Of a DNA stretch of 64,000 nucleotides, positions 34,124 through 43,199 are shown one piece after another (within the stretch, counting starts at the first letter, position 1; the number at the start of each line of letters is the position of its first letter). A model generated the notes under the pieces. It did not search any database. It was not told where the DNA came from and saw only the letters and a program-made list of their open reading frames with translations. The translations under genes were made by a program, and so were the position numbers. Source of the DNA: Chitinophaga parva (lineage in GTDB: Bacteria; Bacteroidota; Bacteroidia; Chitinophagales; Chitinophagaceae); the NCBI RefSeq assembly GCF_003071345.1, contig NZ_QCYK01000001.1, positions 1,054,001 to 1,118,000 on the forward strand, given 5' to 3'.

Positions 34124-36499
34124 ATGTTTAAAAACTATATCAAGATAGCCTGGCGGAGTTTCCGCAACAGCAAGGTGTATTCCGTGATCAATGTACTGGG
34201 GCTTGCCATGGGACTTTGCATGGCGTTGCTTACCGGGCTGTGGATGTGGGATGAATGCTCGTTCAACAGGAATTTCGCGCATTACGACCGCCTGCTGAAG
34301 GTGTATCATAACAGTACCGATAATGGAACTGTAAGCACTTATCAAACGGTGCCCTACCCCCTGGCCGCCGAAATGCGCGTGAAATACGCGGGCGACTATA
34401 AGGCCGTGGCGCTTGGAAAAGGTGCGGATCATGTGATGGAGGCCGGTGAAACACAGCTGACCACCTTTGGCCTGTATGCGGAAACACCGCTGGTGTCCAT
34501 GCTGAATATGCAGCTGCTGCAGGGTAGCGCGGCATCGATGGATGACGTGGGCTCCCTCCTGATCAGCACCTCCCTGGCCCACCAGCTTTTTGGTGATAAG
34601 AACCCGCTGGACCAGGTAGTGCGGGTAGACAATAAGCGCAGCATGAAGATAACGGGTGTGTTTGCCGATTTTCCATTGAACTGCAGCTTTGCCCCTGTAA
34701 AGTACCTGATGCCCTGGATGAACATTGCACAGGATCGTGACTGGGCCAGGCATGATATTGAAAATAACAGGTGGAGTAACAATTCCTACGACATTTATGC
34801 GCAGTTGCAGGATCATGTAAGCCTTGAAAATGCCAGCGCCCATATTGCCGGTGTGTTTGACCACCGCAACCTGGGTGGCGATCCCAAGCCGGTGCTGCAG
34901 CCCATGCGTAACTGGCACTTGTACAACAATTTCAAAAACGGCAAGCCGGATGGCGGGCTTATCCAGTACGTGTGGCTGTTTGGCGCCATTGGTGGTTTTG
35001 TATTGCTGCTGGCTTGTATCAATTTTATGAACCTCAGTACAGCGCGGTCTGAAAAGCGTGCCCGGGAAGTGGGCATCCGCAAATCATCCGGTTCCTTGCG
35101 CGGGCAATTGATCGCGCAGTTCCTGGTAGAATCTGTGATGATGGCCGCAGCCGCCATGGTACTGGCTTTGCTGGCAACGGCCGCAGCGCTGCCCGCGTTT
35201 AACCAGCTCGCGGATAAGCAAATGCACCTCCCGGTAGGGAGTGTTGTTTTCTGGGCAGTGATCCTGGTATGCGTGCTGTTTACGGGCATCATAGCCGGCA
35301 GCTATCCCGCGTTTTATTTATCAGCATTTAAGCCGGTGAAGGTGCTCAAGGGCACGTTCAAGACCGGCCGGATGGCGGCCCTGCCACGCAGGCTGCTGGT
35401 GGTAGTGCAGTTCTTTATTTCAGTGGTCCTGGTCATTGGTACGGTGAGCATTTACCAGCAGATCCGCTATACTCAAAACAGGCCCGTAGGGTACAACCGG
35501 GAAGGGCTGCTGCAGGTGGCCCTGAACACACCGGAGATCAGGACCAATTATGAGGGGCTGCGCCGCGACCTGCTGCAATCCGGTATGGTGGCGGAAATGG
35601 CCGAGTCTTCCGGCCCAGCTACCGCGATATGGGCTAACCTGGGCGGTTTTTCCTGGGAGGGAATGCCGGCGGATATGCGGCCACAATTTGGTGTGACACG
35701 GGTAACGGTGGACTATGGTAAAGCCGTAGGCTGGCAGATCAGCCGTGGGCGTGATCTTTCCAGGGATTATGGCACAGATGATCATGCTGTTATCTTAAAC
35801 GAGGCCGCCGTACGTTACACCGGCATTAAAGACCCGGTGGGCAAGATGATCCGCTGGGGTGATGACCAGTTGCATGTGGTGGGCGTGGTAAAGGATGTAG
35901 TGATGGAATCGCCTTTTGCAAAGGTAAACCCTATGATCTTTGTACCGGATGGTGTGGACATCGCGATGGCCATCGTTCGCCTGCAGCCGGGCAGGCAGCC
36001 TGCCGCGGCGCTGCCTGTGATCGAAAAGATCTTCCGGCAACATAATCCCAAGGGGCCTTTCGTGTATGGATTTGTGGACGATGTGTATGCGGCCAAGTTC
36101 CAGGTGGAAGAACGTACCGGCACGCTGGCAGCGGTGTTTACCGTGTTTGCCGTGCTGATAAGCTGCCTGGGGCTTTTCGGGCTGGCGTCATTCGTAGCGG
36201 CGCAGCGCACGCGGGAGATCGGCATCCGCAAGGTGCTGGGTGCTACCATTGTACAGGTGTGGGGCCTACTGTCCAGAGACTTTGTCATGCTGGTGCTGCT
36301 GGCCTCCGTACTGGCCATACCGGTGGCTTATTACTGCATGGAGCAATGGCTGTCCAAATATGAATATCATATGCAGATCTCCTGGGCGGTATTACTGCTG
36401 AGCAGCCTGGGCGCGCTAATGCTTACATTGCTCACGGTGAGCTTCCAGGCTATCCGGGCCGCTATGGTGAACCCGGTACAAAGCCTCCGCTCCGAATAA
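34124..36499 (+). CDS. FtsX-like ABC transporter permease
   Basis: A membrane protein of 791 residues of the MacB/FtsX family. It opens MFKNYIKIAWRSFRNSKVYSVINVLGLAMGLC, the usual start of Bacteroidota permeases of this class, followed by the large periplasmic domain. FtsX core helices come in two sets: about 280-425 and 670-780, joined by another periplasmic domain. TREIGIRKVLGAT and REVGIRKSSGSLRG are the typical cytoplasmic loops. No ATPase gene is adjacent, so its partner must be elsewhere. The ATG at 34124 gives the usual length; the frame starts earlier without homology. Substrates of such orphan permeases are unknown. Confidence 0.9.
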   Translation: MFKNYIKIAWRSFRNSKVYSVINVLGLAMGLCMALLTGLWMWDECSFNRNFAHYDRLLKVYHNSTDNGTVSTYQTVPYPLAAEMRVKYAGDYKAVALGKGADHVMEAGETQLTTFGLYAETPLVSMLNMQLLQGSAASMDDVGSLLISTSLAHQLFGDKNPLDQVVRVDNKRSMKITGVFADFPLNCSFAPVKYLMPWMNIAQDRDWARHDIENNRWSNNSYDIYAQLQDHVSLENASAHIAGVFDHRNLGGDPKPVLQPMRNWHLYNNFKNGKPDGGLIQYVWLFGAIGGFVLLLACINFMNLSTARSEKRAREVGIRKSSGSLRGQLIAQFLVESVMMAAAAMVLALLATAAALPAFNQLADKQMHLPVGSVVFWAVILVCVLFTGIIAGSYPAFYLSAFKPVKVLKGTFKTGRMAALPRRLLVVVQFFISVVLVIGTVSIYQQIRYTQNRPVGYNREGLLQVALNTPEIRTNYEGLRRDLLQSGMVAEMAESSGPATAIWANLGGFSWEGMPADMRPQFGVTRVTVDYGKAVGWQISRGRDLSRDYGTDDHAVILNEAAVRYTGIKDPVGKMIRWGDDQLHVVGVVKDVVMESPFAKVNPMIFVPDGVDIAMAIVRLQPGRQPAAALPVIEKIFRQHNPKGPFVYGFVDDVYAAKFQVEERTGTLAAVFTVFAVLISCLGLFGLASFVAAQRTREIGIRKVLGATIVQVWGLLSRDFVMLVLLASVLAIPVAYYCMEQWLSKYEYHMQISWAVLLLSSLGALMLTLLTVSFQAIRAAMVNPVQSLRSE

Positions 36500-36519
36500 C
36501 GTTTATGTATATACGCAAT

Positions 36520-36559
36520 AAAAAAAATCCCGTCCTGATCCAGGATGGGATTTTTTTTA
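36520..36559. terminator. Bidirectional terminator
   Basis: A-run, TCCCGTCCTG / CAGGATGGGA stem with one G-T pair and three-base loop, then T-run. It closes the permease gene (plus) and the PorZ-like gene (minus, stop at 36589). Confidence 0.88.
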
Positions 36560-36588
36560 TTGGGCACTTAGTGTATATGCTATCATTG

Positions 36589-38799
36589 CTAATGAATGAA
36601 TACAATCTTGCTAACCAGTTTATCCGAGCCATCTGCATTGCTTGCAAACACAAGGTAGACACCGCTTTGAGGACGGTGCCCGGTATAGTCGGTACCACTC
36701 CAGGTTACCTGGCCGCCGGTGGCTTTGGCCTGGTACACCAGCTTGCCACTGATGTCGGTGATCTTTACGGTGGCATTGGCAAAGAGGCCGCGTACTGCAA
36801 TGGTGCCGGTATAGCCGGGAGGTACCGGGTTGGGGAAGGCCAATACGCTGGTAGCGGCTACGTTGCTGGTAGCCGTGGCGGTACCGCGGTAAGAAATAAT
36901 ACCATTGGCCGTGGCAAAGCATATTTCGCCGGTGATGGGGCTGATGGCGATCTTATACACCGTGTCACTGAGCAAGGGGCTGTTGGTCACATCAAAATGC
37001 TGGAGCACGGAGTCCCCGTTTTCGGCTACCAGCCACACGCCGTTATTGCTGCTCACCCACTTGCGGTTGGCCCCATCCACGGCAATCGCGTTGATCTGCT
37101 CACTTTGAAAAAGATAACCTGCAAAGCTGCCTTCCTGCACAATGGGCCAGTAGGCTGGGCAGCCCGTCCCTGTTGCGTTCTGGGCGCAGGGCAGTACTGC
37201 TATGCCTTGCCCCGTGCCTATCCATATCCAGCCGTTCTTATCCTTGGCCAGGCAGCGTACATCATTGCCAGGCAGGTTGCCATTGTTATTGCCGCTGGTG
37301 TAGCGGTTCCATTTATCGTCCACCGGGTTTTCCAGGTCTGTGCCCGTGTTCAGCACAAAGAGGCCTTCCTGCGCGGGCGATACGATCCATTTCTGGTCGT
37401 AGTCATCCACCAGGATCTGGCTTACGCTGGTGTGGTAAAAAGGAATGCCAAAGGTTTGCCACTGGCCGGAGGCTTTTTTTACCACTACGTCTGTAGCCGC
37501 GCCGGTGGCCGTCATCCAGAGATTGCCGTAAGCATCTGTGCAAAGGCCGCTCACGTTGTAGGCGTGGGTGGCATCATCCGTGGGCGGCAGTAAGGAGTGT
37601 TGTTTGTATACGGTGAAATGCCCGTCCGGGCTCATTTGCAGCAGGCCTCCCCCCAGGGAGCCAGCGTACAGGGTATCATGCAGTACTGCGGTGCTTACCA
37701 GGTTAGGCAGGGTATCCAGTCCTTTGCGGTAAGTGGTCCAGGTTTCATTGGCGAAGCCATAGAACCCGCTGCTGTTGTGGCCTGCCATGGCCCAGAGGTC
37801 ATTGTTGTTGAAGATCATATCACCAGTGGCAATGCCTTGGGGCGCGTTGGGGGTGGTGCTTTGCGCTGTGCCAGCGGTGTAATTGACAAGGCCGGTGCTA
37901 TCGGCTATCCACAGCTCACCATCCTGTGTCGTTACATCATTGGGTGCAGTGAAGCCGTTGCTGATGGCGGCTTGCAGGCTGCCATCATTTTGAAGGAAGG
38001 AAATGCGGGCGGGCTGTTCACACACCAGGAGTTGCTGGCCTGCAGCGCGTATGCGGGTGATGTGGTGAGTAGCATCCTGGTACCAGGGCAGCCATTGGCC
38101 GTTGTTCCACTGGTAAAGCATATTGCCCTGGCGGGCAATGAGGGTATTGCCCAGGAGCTGTAATTCTGCTATAGGCGCGGCTTGCAGGCCGTTATTTACG
38201 CTGGTCCAGTTGTGATAATCTGCGAGGTTTGCGCCTTGCAGGGGGGCGCGTTTCATGCCCCGGTCTGTAGCGGCGTAGAGATAGCCGTTGCTGATGGCGC
38301 AGGCATTTACGCCCAGGTATTCACCGGCATCGCCCAGCACATACGTATCTGCAACCTCCGCCCGGTCTGTGTTCACCACGATGATGCCGATACCGGAGGC
38401 CAGCAGGGCGGTTTCATTATAGAAGCTGACGTTGCGAACACTTTTGTCACCTGCAATGTTCTTCTGCAAGATGTCCGGCAGGTTGATGAAAGCCCCGTCT
38501 TTGAGCAGGTCCAGGTTACTGTTATGGTATGCAATGACGAGTACCCCTGCGCCGGCGCCCATGCAGGCAATGCCGGCATCATGCAGGCCGTTTACCTTAC
38601 TGTAGGTGGTAAAGGCGTGTTCATCCGGGCTTACACTGAACACGGTGTAGGGCGTGGCGCAATACAGCTGCCCATCCAGCAAGGCCACGGAGCGGGCGGG
38701 CGCCGCGGGCAGGTGACTGCGCCAATGTCCGATGGGCACAGGTTGTGCAGCACTGCGGAGGTATAAGAACAGGCTTAGGAAAACGAGCAGGCGATGCAT
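36589..38799 (-). CDS. PorZ-like T9SS attachment-complex protein
   Basis: A secreted protein of 736 residues. After a signal peptide (MHRLLVFLSLFLYLRSAA) the start PIGHWRSHLP matches the PorZ N-terminus. Two seven-bladed beta-propellers of the two-component-regulator-propeller type follow, with repeats such as GLCTDAYGNLWMTA, CLAKDKNGWIWIGTG and AIAVDGANRKWVSSNNGVW. The last 85 residues are a type A T9SS sorting domain (FPNPVPPGYTGTI, then VKITDISGKLVY, GVYLV and SKIVFIH). In P. gingivalis PorZ anchors substrates with the sortase PorU. gldKLMN lies about 18 kb away. The assignment is family-level: a plain propeller protein with a T9SS signal would look similar. Confidence 0.78.
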   Translation of the reverse strand: MHRLLVFLSLFLYLRSAAQPVPIGHWRSHLPAAPARSVALLDGQLYCATPYTVFSVSPDEHAFTTYSKVNGLHDAGIACMGAGAGVLVIAYHNSNLDLLKDGAFINLPDILQKNIAGDKSVRNVSFYNETALLASGIGIIVVNTDRAEVADTYVLGDAGEYLGVNACAISNGYLYAATDRGMKRAPLQGANLADYHNWTSVNNGLQAAPIAELQLLGNTLIARQGNMLYQWNNGQWLPWYQDATHHITRIRAAGQQLLVCEQPARISFLQNDGSLQAAISNGFTAPNDVTTQDGELWIADSTGLVNYTAGTAQSTTPNAPQGIATGDMIFNNNDLWAMAGHNSSGFYGFANETWTTYRKGLDTLPNLVSTAVLHDTLYAGSLGGGLLQMSPDGHFTVYKQHSLLPPTDDATHAYNVSGLCTDAYGNLWMTATGAATDVVVKKASGQWQTFGIPFYHTSVSQILVDDYDQKWIVSPAQEGLFVLNTGTDLENPVDDKWNRYTSGNNNGNLPGNDVRCLAKDKNGWIWIGTGQGIAVLPCAQNATGTGCPAYWPIVQEGSFAGYLFQSEQINAIAVDGANRKWVSSNNGVWLVAENGDSVLQHFDVTNSPLLSDTVYKIAISPITGEICFATANGIISYRGTATATSNVAATSVLAFPNPVPPGYTGTIAVRGLFANATVKITDISGKLVYQAKATGGQVTWSGTDYTGHRPQSGVYLVFASNADGSDKLVSKIVFIH

Positions 38800-38856
38800 A
38801 ATCGTAAAAGTAATATTTGATTATCTTTAGTAAATATCAAAACCCAAAAATCTTTT

Positions 38857-41205
38857 ATGTGGCAACGCCTCGCTGGTTTTGTGCTCCGGTTCCGTTTATT
38901 ACTCCTCTTTCTTTTGCTGGGCAGCACAGCGCTCATGGGCTATTACGCCAGTAAGGTACAGTTGTCCTACGAGTTTGGTGGCGCCATTCCTACTGATAAT
39001 CCCCGTTATCTCGAATACCTGCAGTTCCGCCAGCAATTTGGTGAAGATGGGAACCTGCTGGTACTGGCCGTGCAGGACCCGCATTTTTTTGCACCGGACC
39101 GTTTTGACGCTTACCGTAAGCTCACCAAAGGGCTGAAGCAGGTGCCTGGTGTGGAGAATATCCTCAGCGTGGCCGGCGCGGTAAACCTGGTGAAGAACGA
39201 CAGTACCCACAAACTGGTGCCTGTGGCGGTTTTCCCGGAAGGCCAAACGGTCGCACAACTGGATAGTGCGGTGGGCCTCTTTCACCGGTTACCTTTTTAC
39301 ACGGGACAACTTTATAATCCCCGGACCAGTAGTTACCTGATGGCCGTACGCATTAACAAAGATGTGATGAGCTCTGCCCGGCGCAACGTGGTGGTAAAGC
39401 AGATCACTACCATGGCCACTACTTTTGGCAAGCAGCAGCAGGAGGAGGTGTACATGAGCGGGCTGCCGCTTATCCGCACGGCCATGGCCACCCGGGTGGC
39501 AGACGAGCTGAAGTTCTTCCTGGTACTGTCATTCCTGCTCACGGCGGCCATCCTCTTTGCATTTTTCCGGTCTGTAAGCGCGGTGCTGATGTCCATGGTG
39601 GTAGTAGCCATGGGCGTTATCTGGTCTGTAGCTACCATTGTGCTTTTCCACTACAAGATCACGCTGCTTACCAGTATCATCCCGCCGCTGATCGTGGTGA
39701 TAGGCATTCCCAACTGCGTGTATTTTCTCAATAAATACCATACAGAATATGCGAAGACGGGGGATAAGCAAACAGCGATCGTGCGCATGATTGCACGGAT
39801 GGGTATTGTTACGTTATTCACCAATATCACTGCTGCCATTGGGTTCGGCGTGTTTTATTTTACGAAGAGCACCCTGCTGAAGCAGTTCGGTGTGGTAGCG
39901 GGGTTAAACATTCTCTGGATCTTCGTGATCTCTTTCATTTTCCTGCCGGTGGTACTGAGCTTGTTGCCTCCGCCTAAAACAAGGCATACCACTTACCTGG
40001 AGAGCCGCTTCTTTAACGGGGTGCTGGCTGCCATCAGCAAGCTGGTGTTCCAATACCGCAAGATCGTGTATGCGATCACGTTAGTGTCGCTGGTGCTGGC
40101 CGTGGTGGGCATGTGGCGGTTGCAATCCGTAGGGTTTATCGTGGACGACATTCCGCATACCGATAAGCTGTACACCGATCTGAAATTCTTTGAGCGCAAT
40201 TTCAAGGGCGTAATGCCGCTGGAAATTGCCATTGACACCAAAAAGAAAAACGGGGTGATCAGCCTGCCCACGTTGCAAAAGATAGACAGTCTTTCTGCGC
40301 AGATAGCGGTTTTGCCGGAATTTGCCCGGCCGCTGTCCATTGCAGAAGGGATCAAGTTCGTGAAGCAGGCCTATTACAACGGGGATACGGCCAGTTACAG
40401 CATTCCCAACCAGTTTGACGTACCGTTCCTGGCGCCCTACCTGCGTATGAAAAATGCGGGCAGTGAGGCGGGTGGTGGCAGTGCCCTGTTCAGCAAGCTG
40501 CTGGCCTCCTTCATGGACAGCAGCCGGCAGGTGGCGCGGGTGAGTGTAAGCATGGCGGATGTGGGCTCACAGCGGTTGCCACTTATCCTGGATTCCCTGC
40601 GGCCGGCAGTGAACCAGTTGTTTGACACAGCGCAATACAAAGTGACCTTTACCGGTACCAGCATTATTTTCCTGGAAGGCAGCCGGTTTATCATACATGG
40701 CCTGGTAGACAGTATCCTGCTGGCGTTTGTGCTCATTATTTTTTGTATGCTGTACCTGTTCCGTTCCTGGCGTATGCTGTTGATAGCGCTGGTACCCAAT
40801 CTCATTCCGCTGGTGGTTACGGCGGGGGTGATGGGCTGGTGTGGCATTGCCATCAAGCCTTCCACGGTATTGGTGTTCAGCATAGCGCTGGGGATTGCCA
40901 TAGATGTTACCATCCGTTTCCTGGTGAACTTTAAGCAGGAGCTGCCCCATCACCAGGGCAACATCGGGGAAACGGTGCAGCAAACTATCCGGGAAACCGG
41001 GCTGAGCATCATTTACACTTCGCTGATCCTTTTTGCGGGTTTTATGATCTTCAGCTTTTCTGACTTCGGGGGCACGCGGGCGCTGGGCTGGCTCACTTCG
41101 CTGACGCTGGTGCTGGCCATGGTGACGAACCTGACCATCCTGCCCAGTTTCCTTTTGTGGCTGGAAAAGACCACGAACGGCAAGGTGGCTAACAGGAAAA
41201 TGTAG
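38857..41205 (+). CDS. MMPL/RND-family exporter
   Basis: An inner-membrane protein of 782 residues of the MMPL (hydrophobe/lipid exporter) family. Twelve helices in two halves of six can be traced, with a large periplasmic domain after the first helix of each half. The first opens YASKVQLSYEFGGAIPTDNPRYLEYLQFRQQFGEDGNLLVLAVQDP. RND-type motifs include the sequence IPPLIVVIGIPNCVYFLNKYH in helix 4 and the second-half SIALGIAIDVTIRFLVNFKQE. Such proteins export lipids, hopanoids or sterol-like molecules; the substrate here is unknown. It is divergent from the PorZ-like gene with 57 bases between. Confidence 0.88.
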   Translation: MWQRLAGFVLRFRLLLLFLLLGSTALMGYYASKVQLSYEFGGAIPTDNPRYLEYLQFRQQFGEDGNLLVLAVQDPHFFAPDRFDAYRKLTKGLKQVPGVENILSVAGAVNLVKNDSTHKLVPVAVFPEGQTVAQLDSAVGLFHRLPFYTGQLYNPRTSSYLMAVRINKDVMSSARRNVVVKQITTMATTFGKQQQEEVYMSGLPLIRTAMATRVADELKFFLVLSFLLTAAILFAFFRSVSAVLMSMVVVAMGVIWSVATIVLFHYKITLLTSIIPPLIVVIGIPNCVYFLNKYHTEYAKTGDKQTAIVRMIARMGIVTLFTNITAAIGFGVFYFTKSTLLKQFGVVAGLNILWIFVISFIFLPVVLSLLPPPKTRHTTYLESRFFNGVLAAISKLVFQYRKIVYAITLVSLVLAVVGMWRLQSVGFIVDDIPHTDKLYTDLKFFERNFKGVMPLEIAIDTKKKNGVISLPTLQKIDSLSAQIAVLPEFARPLSIAEGIKFVKQAYYNGDTASYSIPNQFDVPFLAPYLRMKNAGSEAGGGSALFSKLLASFMDSSRQVARVSVSMADVGSQRLPLILDSLRPAVNQLFDTAQYKVTFTGTSIIFLEGSRFIIHGLVDSILLAFVLIIFCMLYLFRSWRMLLIALVPNLIPLVVTAGVMGWCGIAIKPSTVLVFSIALGIAIDVTIRFLVNFKQELPHHQGNIGETVQQTIRETGLSIIYTSLILFAGFMIFSFSDFGGTRALGWLTSLTLVLAMVTNLTILPSFLLWLEKTTNGKVANRKM

Positions 41206-41244
41206 GTACATTCCTACAACCAAAAGTTGCTTGTTATAACGGGT

Positions 41245-41268
41245 AAACCCTTGGTGCAGCAAGGGTTT
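41245..41268. terminator. Hairpin after the MMPL gene
   Basis: Perfect arms AAACCCTTG/CAAGGGTTT with a six-base loop lie 40 bases past the MMPL stop. No long T-run follows, so its function as a terminator is uncertain. Confidence 0.45.
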
Positions 41269-41394
41269 GCGCCCTTTCTCCAAAATAATCTAGTGGCCTT
41301 CATTCGTCACTTACATAGTGCCGTTTATAACAAAGGATGGGTGATTGTAATAAAAAAGTATGATGTTTATTACGCCATTCTTAACCACAGATTA

Positions 41395-42069
41395 ATGAAA
41401 AATAAGTACTCGAAAGGAGCGCACCTTTCTGAACGCAAGTTTAGGGAGTTGCTGAGCCTGTTTGCGGAGGATTTAACCGCAACACAGATCGCGGACATCA
41501 GTGCCGTGAGCCGGGTAACCGTAAATAGTTACCTGAAGAAGATCCGTCAGCGGATAGCGCTACATAATGAATCCCTGTTGCAGGCGGCTATGCCTCACAA
41601 GGTATCTTCAGCGCTGTTATTGACCCCAGATCCCCCGGGCGATATTACGCCGCCACCCCCTCTGCGCAAGCCCGTTATTGTGGGCATTTTCAAGGTAAAT
41701 GACCGTGTGCACACGGAGATCATCCCGGAGGCCGGGCCTGCATTGCTGCAGGGACTGGGCAAGGGACGGTTGCAACCAGATGACGCAGCCCTGGTAGAGG
41801 AGTATGAAGGTGTAGCAGATCTGAGCCAGTACCGGTTGTACAATGTACGGAAGGGTGCTTCGGCACCGGCTGTACAGGCATCGGAAGGGATAGAAGCTTT
41901 CTGGGGCCTTACCCGCCACCGGCTGGTAAAGTTCAAGGGGCTGAATTCCGGCACCGTGTACCTGCACCTGCGGGAATGCGAATTCCGTTATAACCACCGG
42001 GAGGAGGACCTGTTTCCGATCCTGCTTACGCTGCTGAAGGAGCAGCCGCTGCATTTGCTCACGGCGTAA
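41395..42069 (+). CDS. Transposase-derived (IS1595/ISXO2-like) protein lacking catalytic acids
   Basis: A protein of 224 residues related to IS1595-family transposases but apparently exapted. Kept: the N-terminal helix-turn-helix (LSERKFRELLSLFAEDLTATQIADISAVSRVTVNSYLKKIRQRIA, about residues 11-54), VGIFKVNDRVHTEIIPE, the third catalytic acid region GIEAFWGLTRHRLVKFKG (165-182) and HLRECEFRYNHR. Lost: the first aspartate block is replaced by a Pro-rich stretch at about 75-90 (PDPPGDITPPPP), and the second, normally HSDGW, reads ALVEEYEGV. No terminal inverted repeats or target duplication were seen. The ATG at 41395 gives the family opening; a TTG at 41227 is unlikely. A DNA-binding role without transposition is inferred. 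Confidence 0.7.
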   Translation: MKNKYSKGAHLSERKFRELLSLFAEDLTATQIADISAVSRVTVNSYLKKIRQRIALHNESLLQAAMPHKVSSALLLTPDPPGDITPPPPLRKPVIVGIFKVNDRVHTEIIPEAGPALLQGLGKGRLQPDDAALVEEYEGVADLSQYRLYNVRKGASAPAVQASEGIEAFWGLTRHRLVKFKGLNSGTVYLHLRECEFRYNHREEDLFPILLTLLKEQPLHLLTA

Positions 42070-42323
42070 GTAAGCGGTGACCGGGTTTTTCCGGGCTGGC
42101 AATCGCTGCGTAACGGCATGTGAATGCTGGGGAAGGGCGTTGCAGGTGCAGGTGAGGTAGGTTGTGTGAAGGGTAAGATGACTGCTCGTGTAATGAGGAT
42201 AACACGCTAATCAAGGTATCCGGGTAATGAAGGCAGCATGCCAGCCAGGTATTACTGTGTGTAACGAGACCGGACGCCCGTGCACTTGGAGATGAATTAA
42301 TTCTAAACAATAAAGAGTTTCTT

Positions 42324-42392
42324 CTAAATCGAGAGATTTAGATTTTGGTTGATGAATTACGGGCGGCATTCCTGTTGCCCGTTTATTATTTT
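42324..42392 (+). ncRNA. Candidate small RNA 3' end (hairpin with GNRA loop plus terminator)
   Basis: CTAAATC-GAGA-GATTTAG forms a 7-bp stem with a GNRA tetraloop (42324-42341), followed 17 bases later by ACGGGC...GCCCGT (42359-42382) and a TTTATTATTTT tail, an intrinsic-terminator shape. No protein gene ends here, so a short untranslated transcript is plausible. The 5' end is unknown. Confidence 0.35.
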
Positions 42393-43075
42393 AACATGGA
42401 AGAGCTACATGCTCGATGTCCGTTGGCAGCCTGGACTGTTTTGCTAAACCAGGTATTATTTTCGGTTACCTTCCTTAATTGATGACCTGGCCATTTTCGA
42501 GAGAGTGCTGGGCCAGGGATGGGCAACAACCTTTCATCATTGGCCTGACTTGACAAGAATAGACGGATTTAATGCTATAGAGGAAGAATTGTTTTGTTAA
42601 TGAATTGTTAATGATCACTCCTTTTCCCTTGCAGCCCCAACAGCGGAGATAAATGTTATCAAAACGTTAAAAAAATCAGCACAGATAAGGATTCAGCATA
42701 TCGGGCAGTGATGAAACAATGATTGTCAAAACCCGGTTTAAACATTATTTCCGGTATAGCACTTTCATGTACCCTAGTATTTTGTTAAATTTTTTTCCCT
42801 AATTTGGAACCGTGTTCGTTGCGGCACCGTTTAATTTGTTTTCGTTAATTAAGTCGTTTACAACGCTGCCCAAGCTCAAATTTATGGCCCCATAAAAGAG
42901 GGGGCATGAGGAAGATTTGAAGTTTAGTTTATCAACATTTTGGAGACAGATCAACAAAATCTAAATAGAGTAGCCAATAATTGGAGGCTGCATTTGAAAA
43001 AAACAGTATCAACACGCTTACAGCATTTGTGAACCTTGTATTCAACTGTGATTAATTTCGACTATTACCTTAGTG

Positions 43076-43094
43076 GAGAATTCCATCAATTCTC
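43076..43094 (+). promoter_or_regulatory. Hairpin in the susC leader
   Basis: GAGAATT and AATTCTC arms with a five-base loop are followed by TTTTGG. It may be an attenuator or stabiliser in the leader, about 105 bases before susC. Confidence 0.4.
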
Positions 43095-43170
43095 TTTTGG
43101 ACAGACGTTTCTAACCACAACAAACCCAGCGTGCATTGATCGATAGTATGTCGAATAATAATTGAAAATA

Positions 43171-43188
43171 AAAATCAAAATCAAAATC
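43171..43188 (+). repeat. Triple AAAATC hexamer before susC
   Basis: Three exact AAAATC copies end 11 bases before the ATG at 43200. The A-rich context resembles the translation-initiation regions used in this phylum in place of a Shine-Dalgarno. Confidence 0.6.
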
Positions 43189-43199
43189 TGAATTTGCTT

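Larger units (their letters stand above)
42070..43199. other. 1.1-kb region without genes, upstream of susC
   Basis: No frame holds a convincing protein gene. The first 220 bases are GC-rich, the rest AT-rich. It contains the paired hairpins at 42324-42392, a GAGAATT/AATTCTC hairpin at 43076-43094 and the AAAATC repeat just before susC. It probably carries a long susC leader or a small RNA. Confidence 0.6.

Noticed and set aside
42059..42310. Small minus-strand open frame after the transposase-derived gene
   Set aside because: It is Ser/His/Pro-rich, lacks any recognisable pattern and overlaps the preceding gene's end.
41206..42400. Intact insertion sequence around the transposase-like gene
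   Set aside because: No matching terminal inverted repeats or target-site duplication could be found, and catalytic residues are missing.
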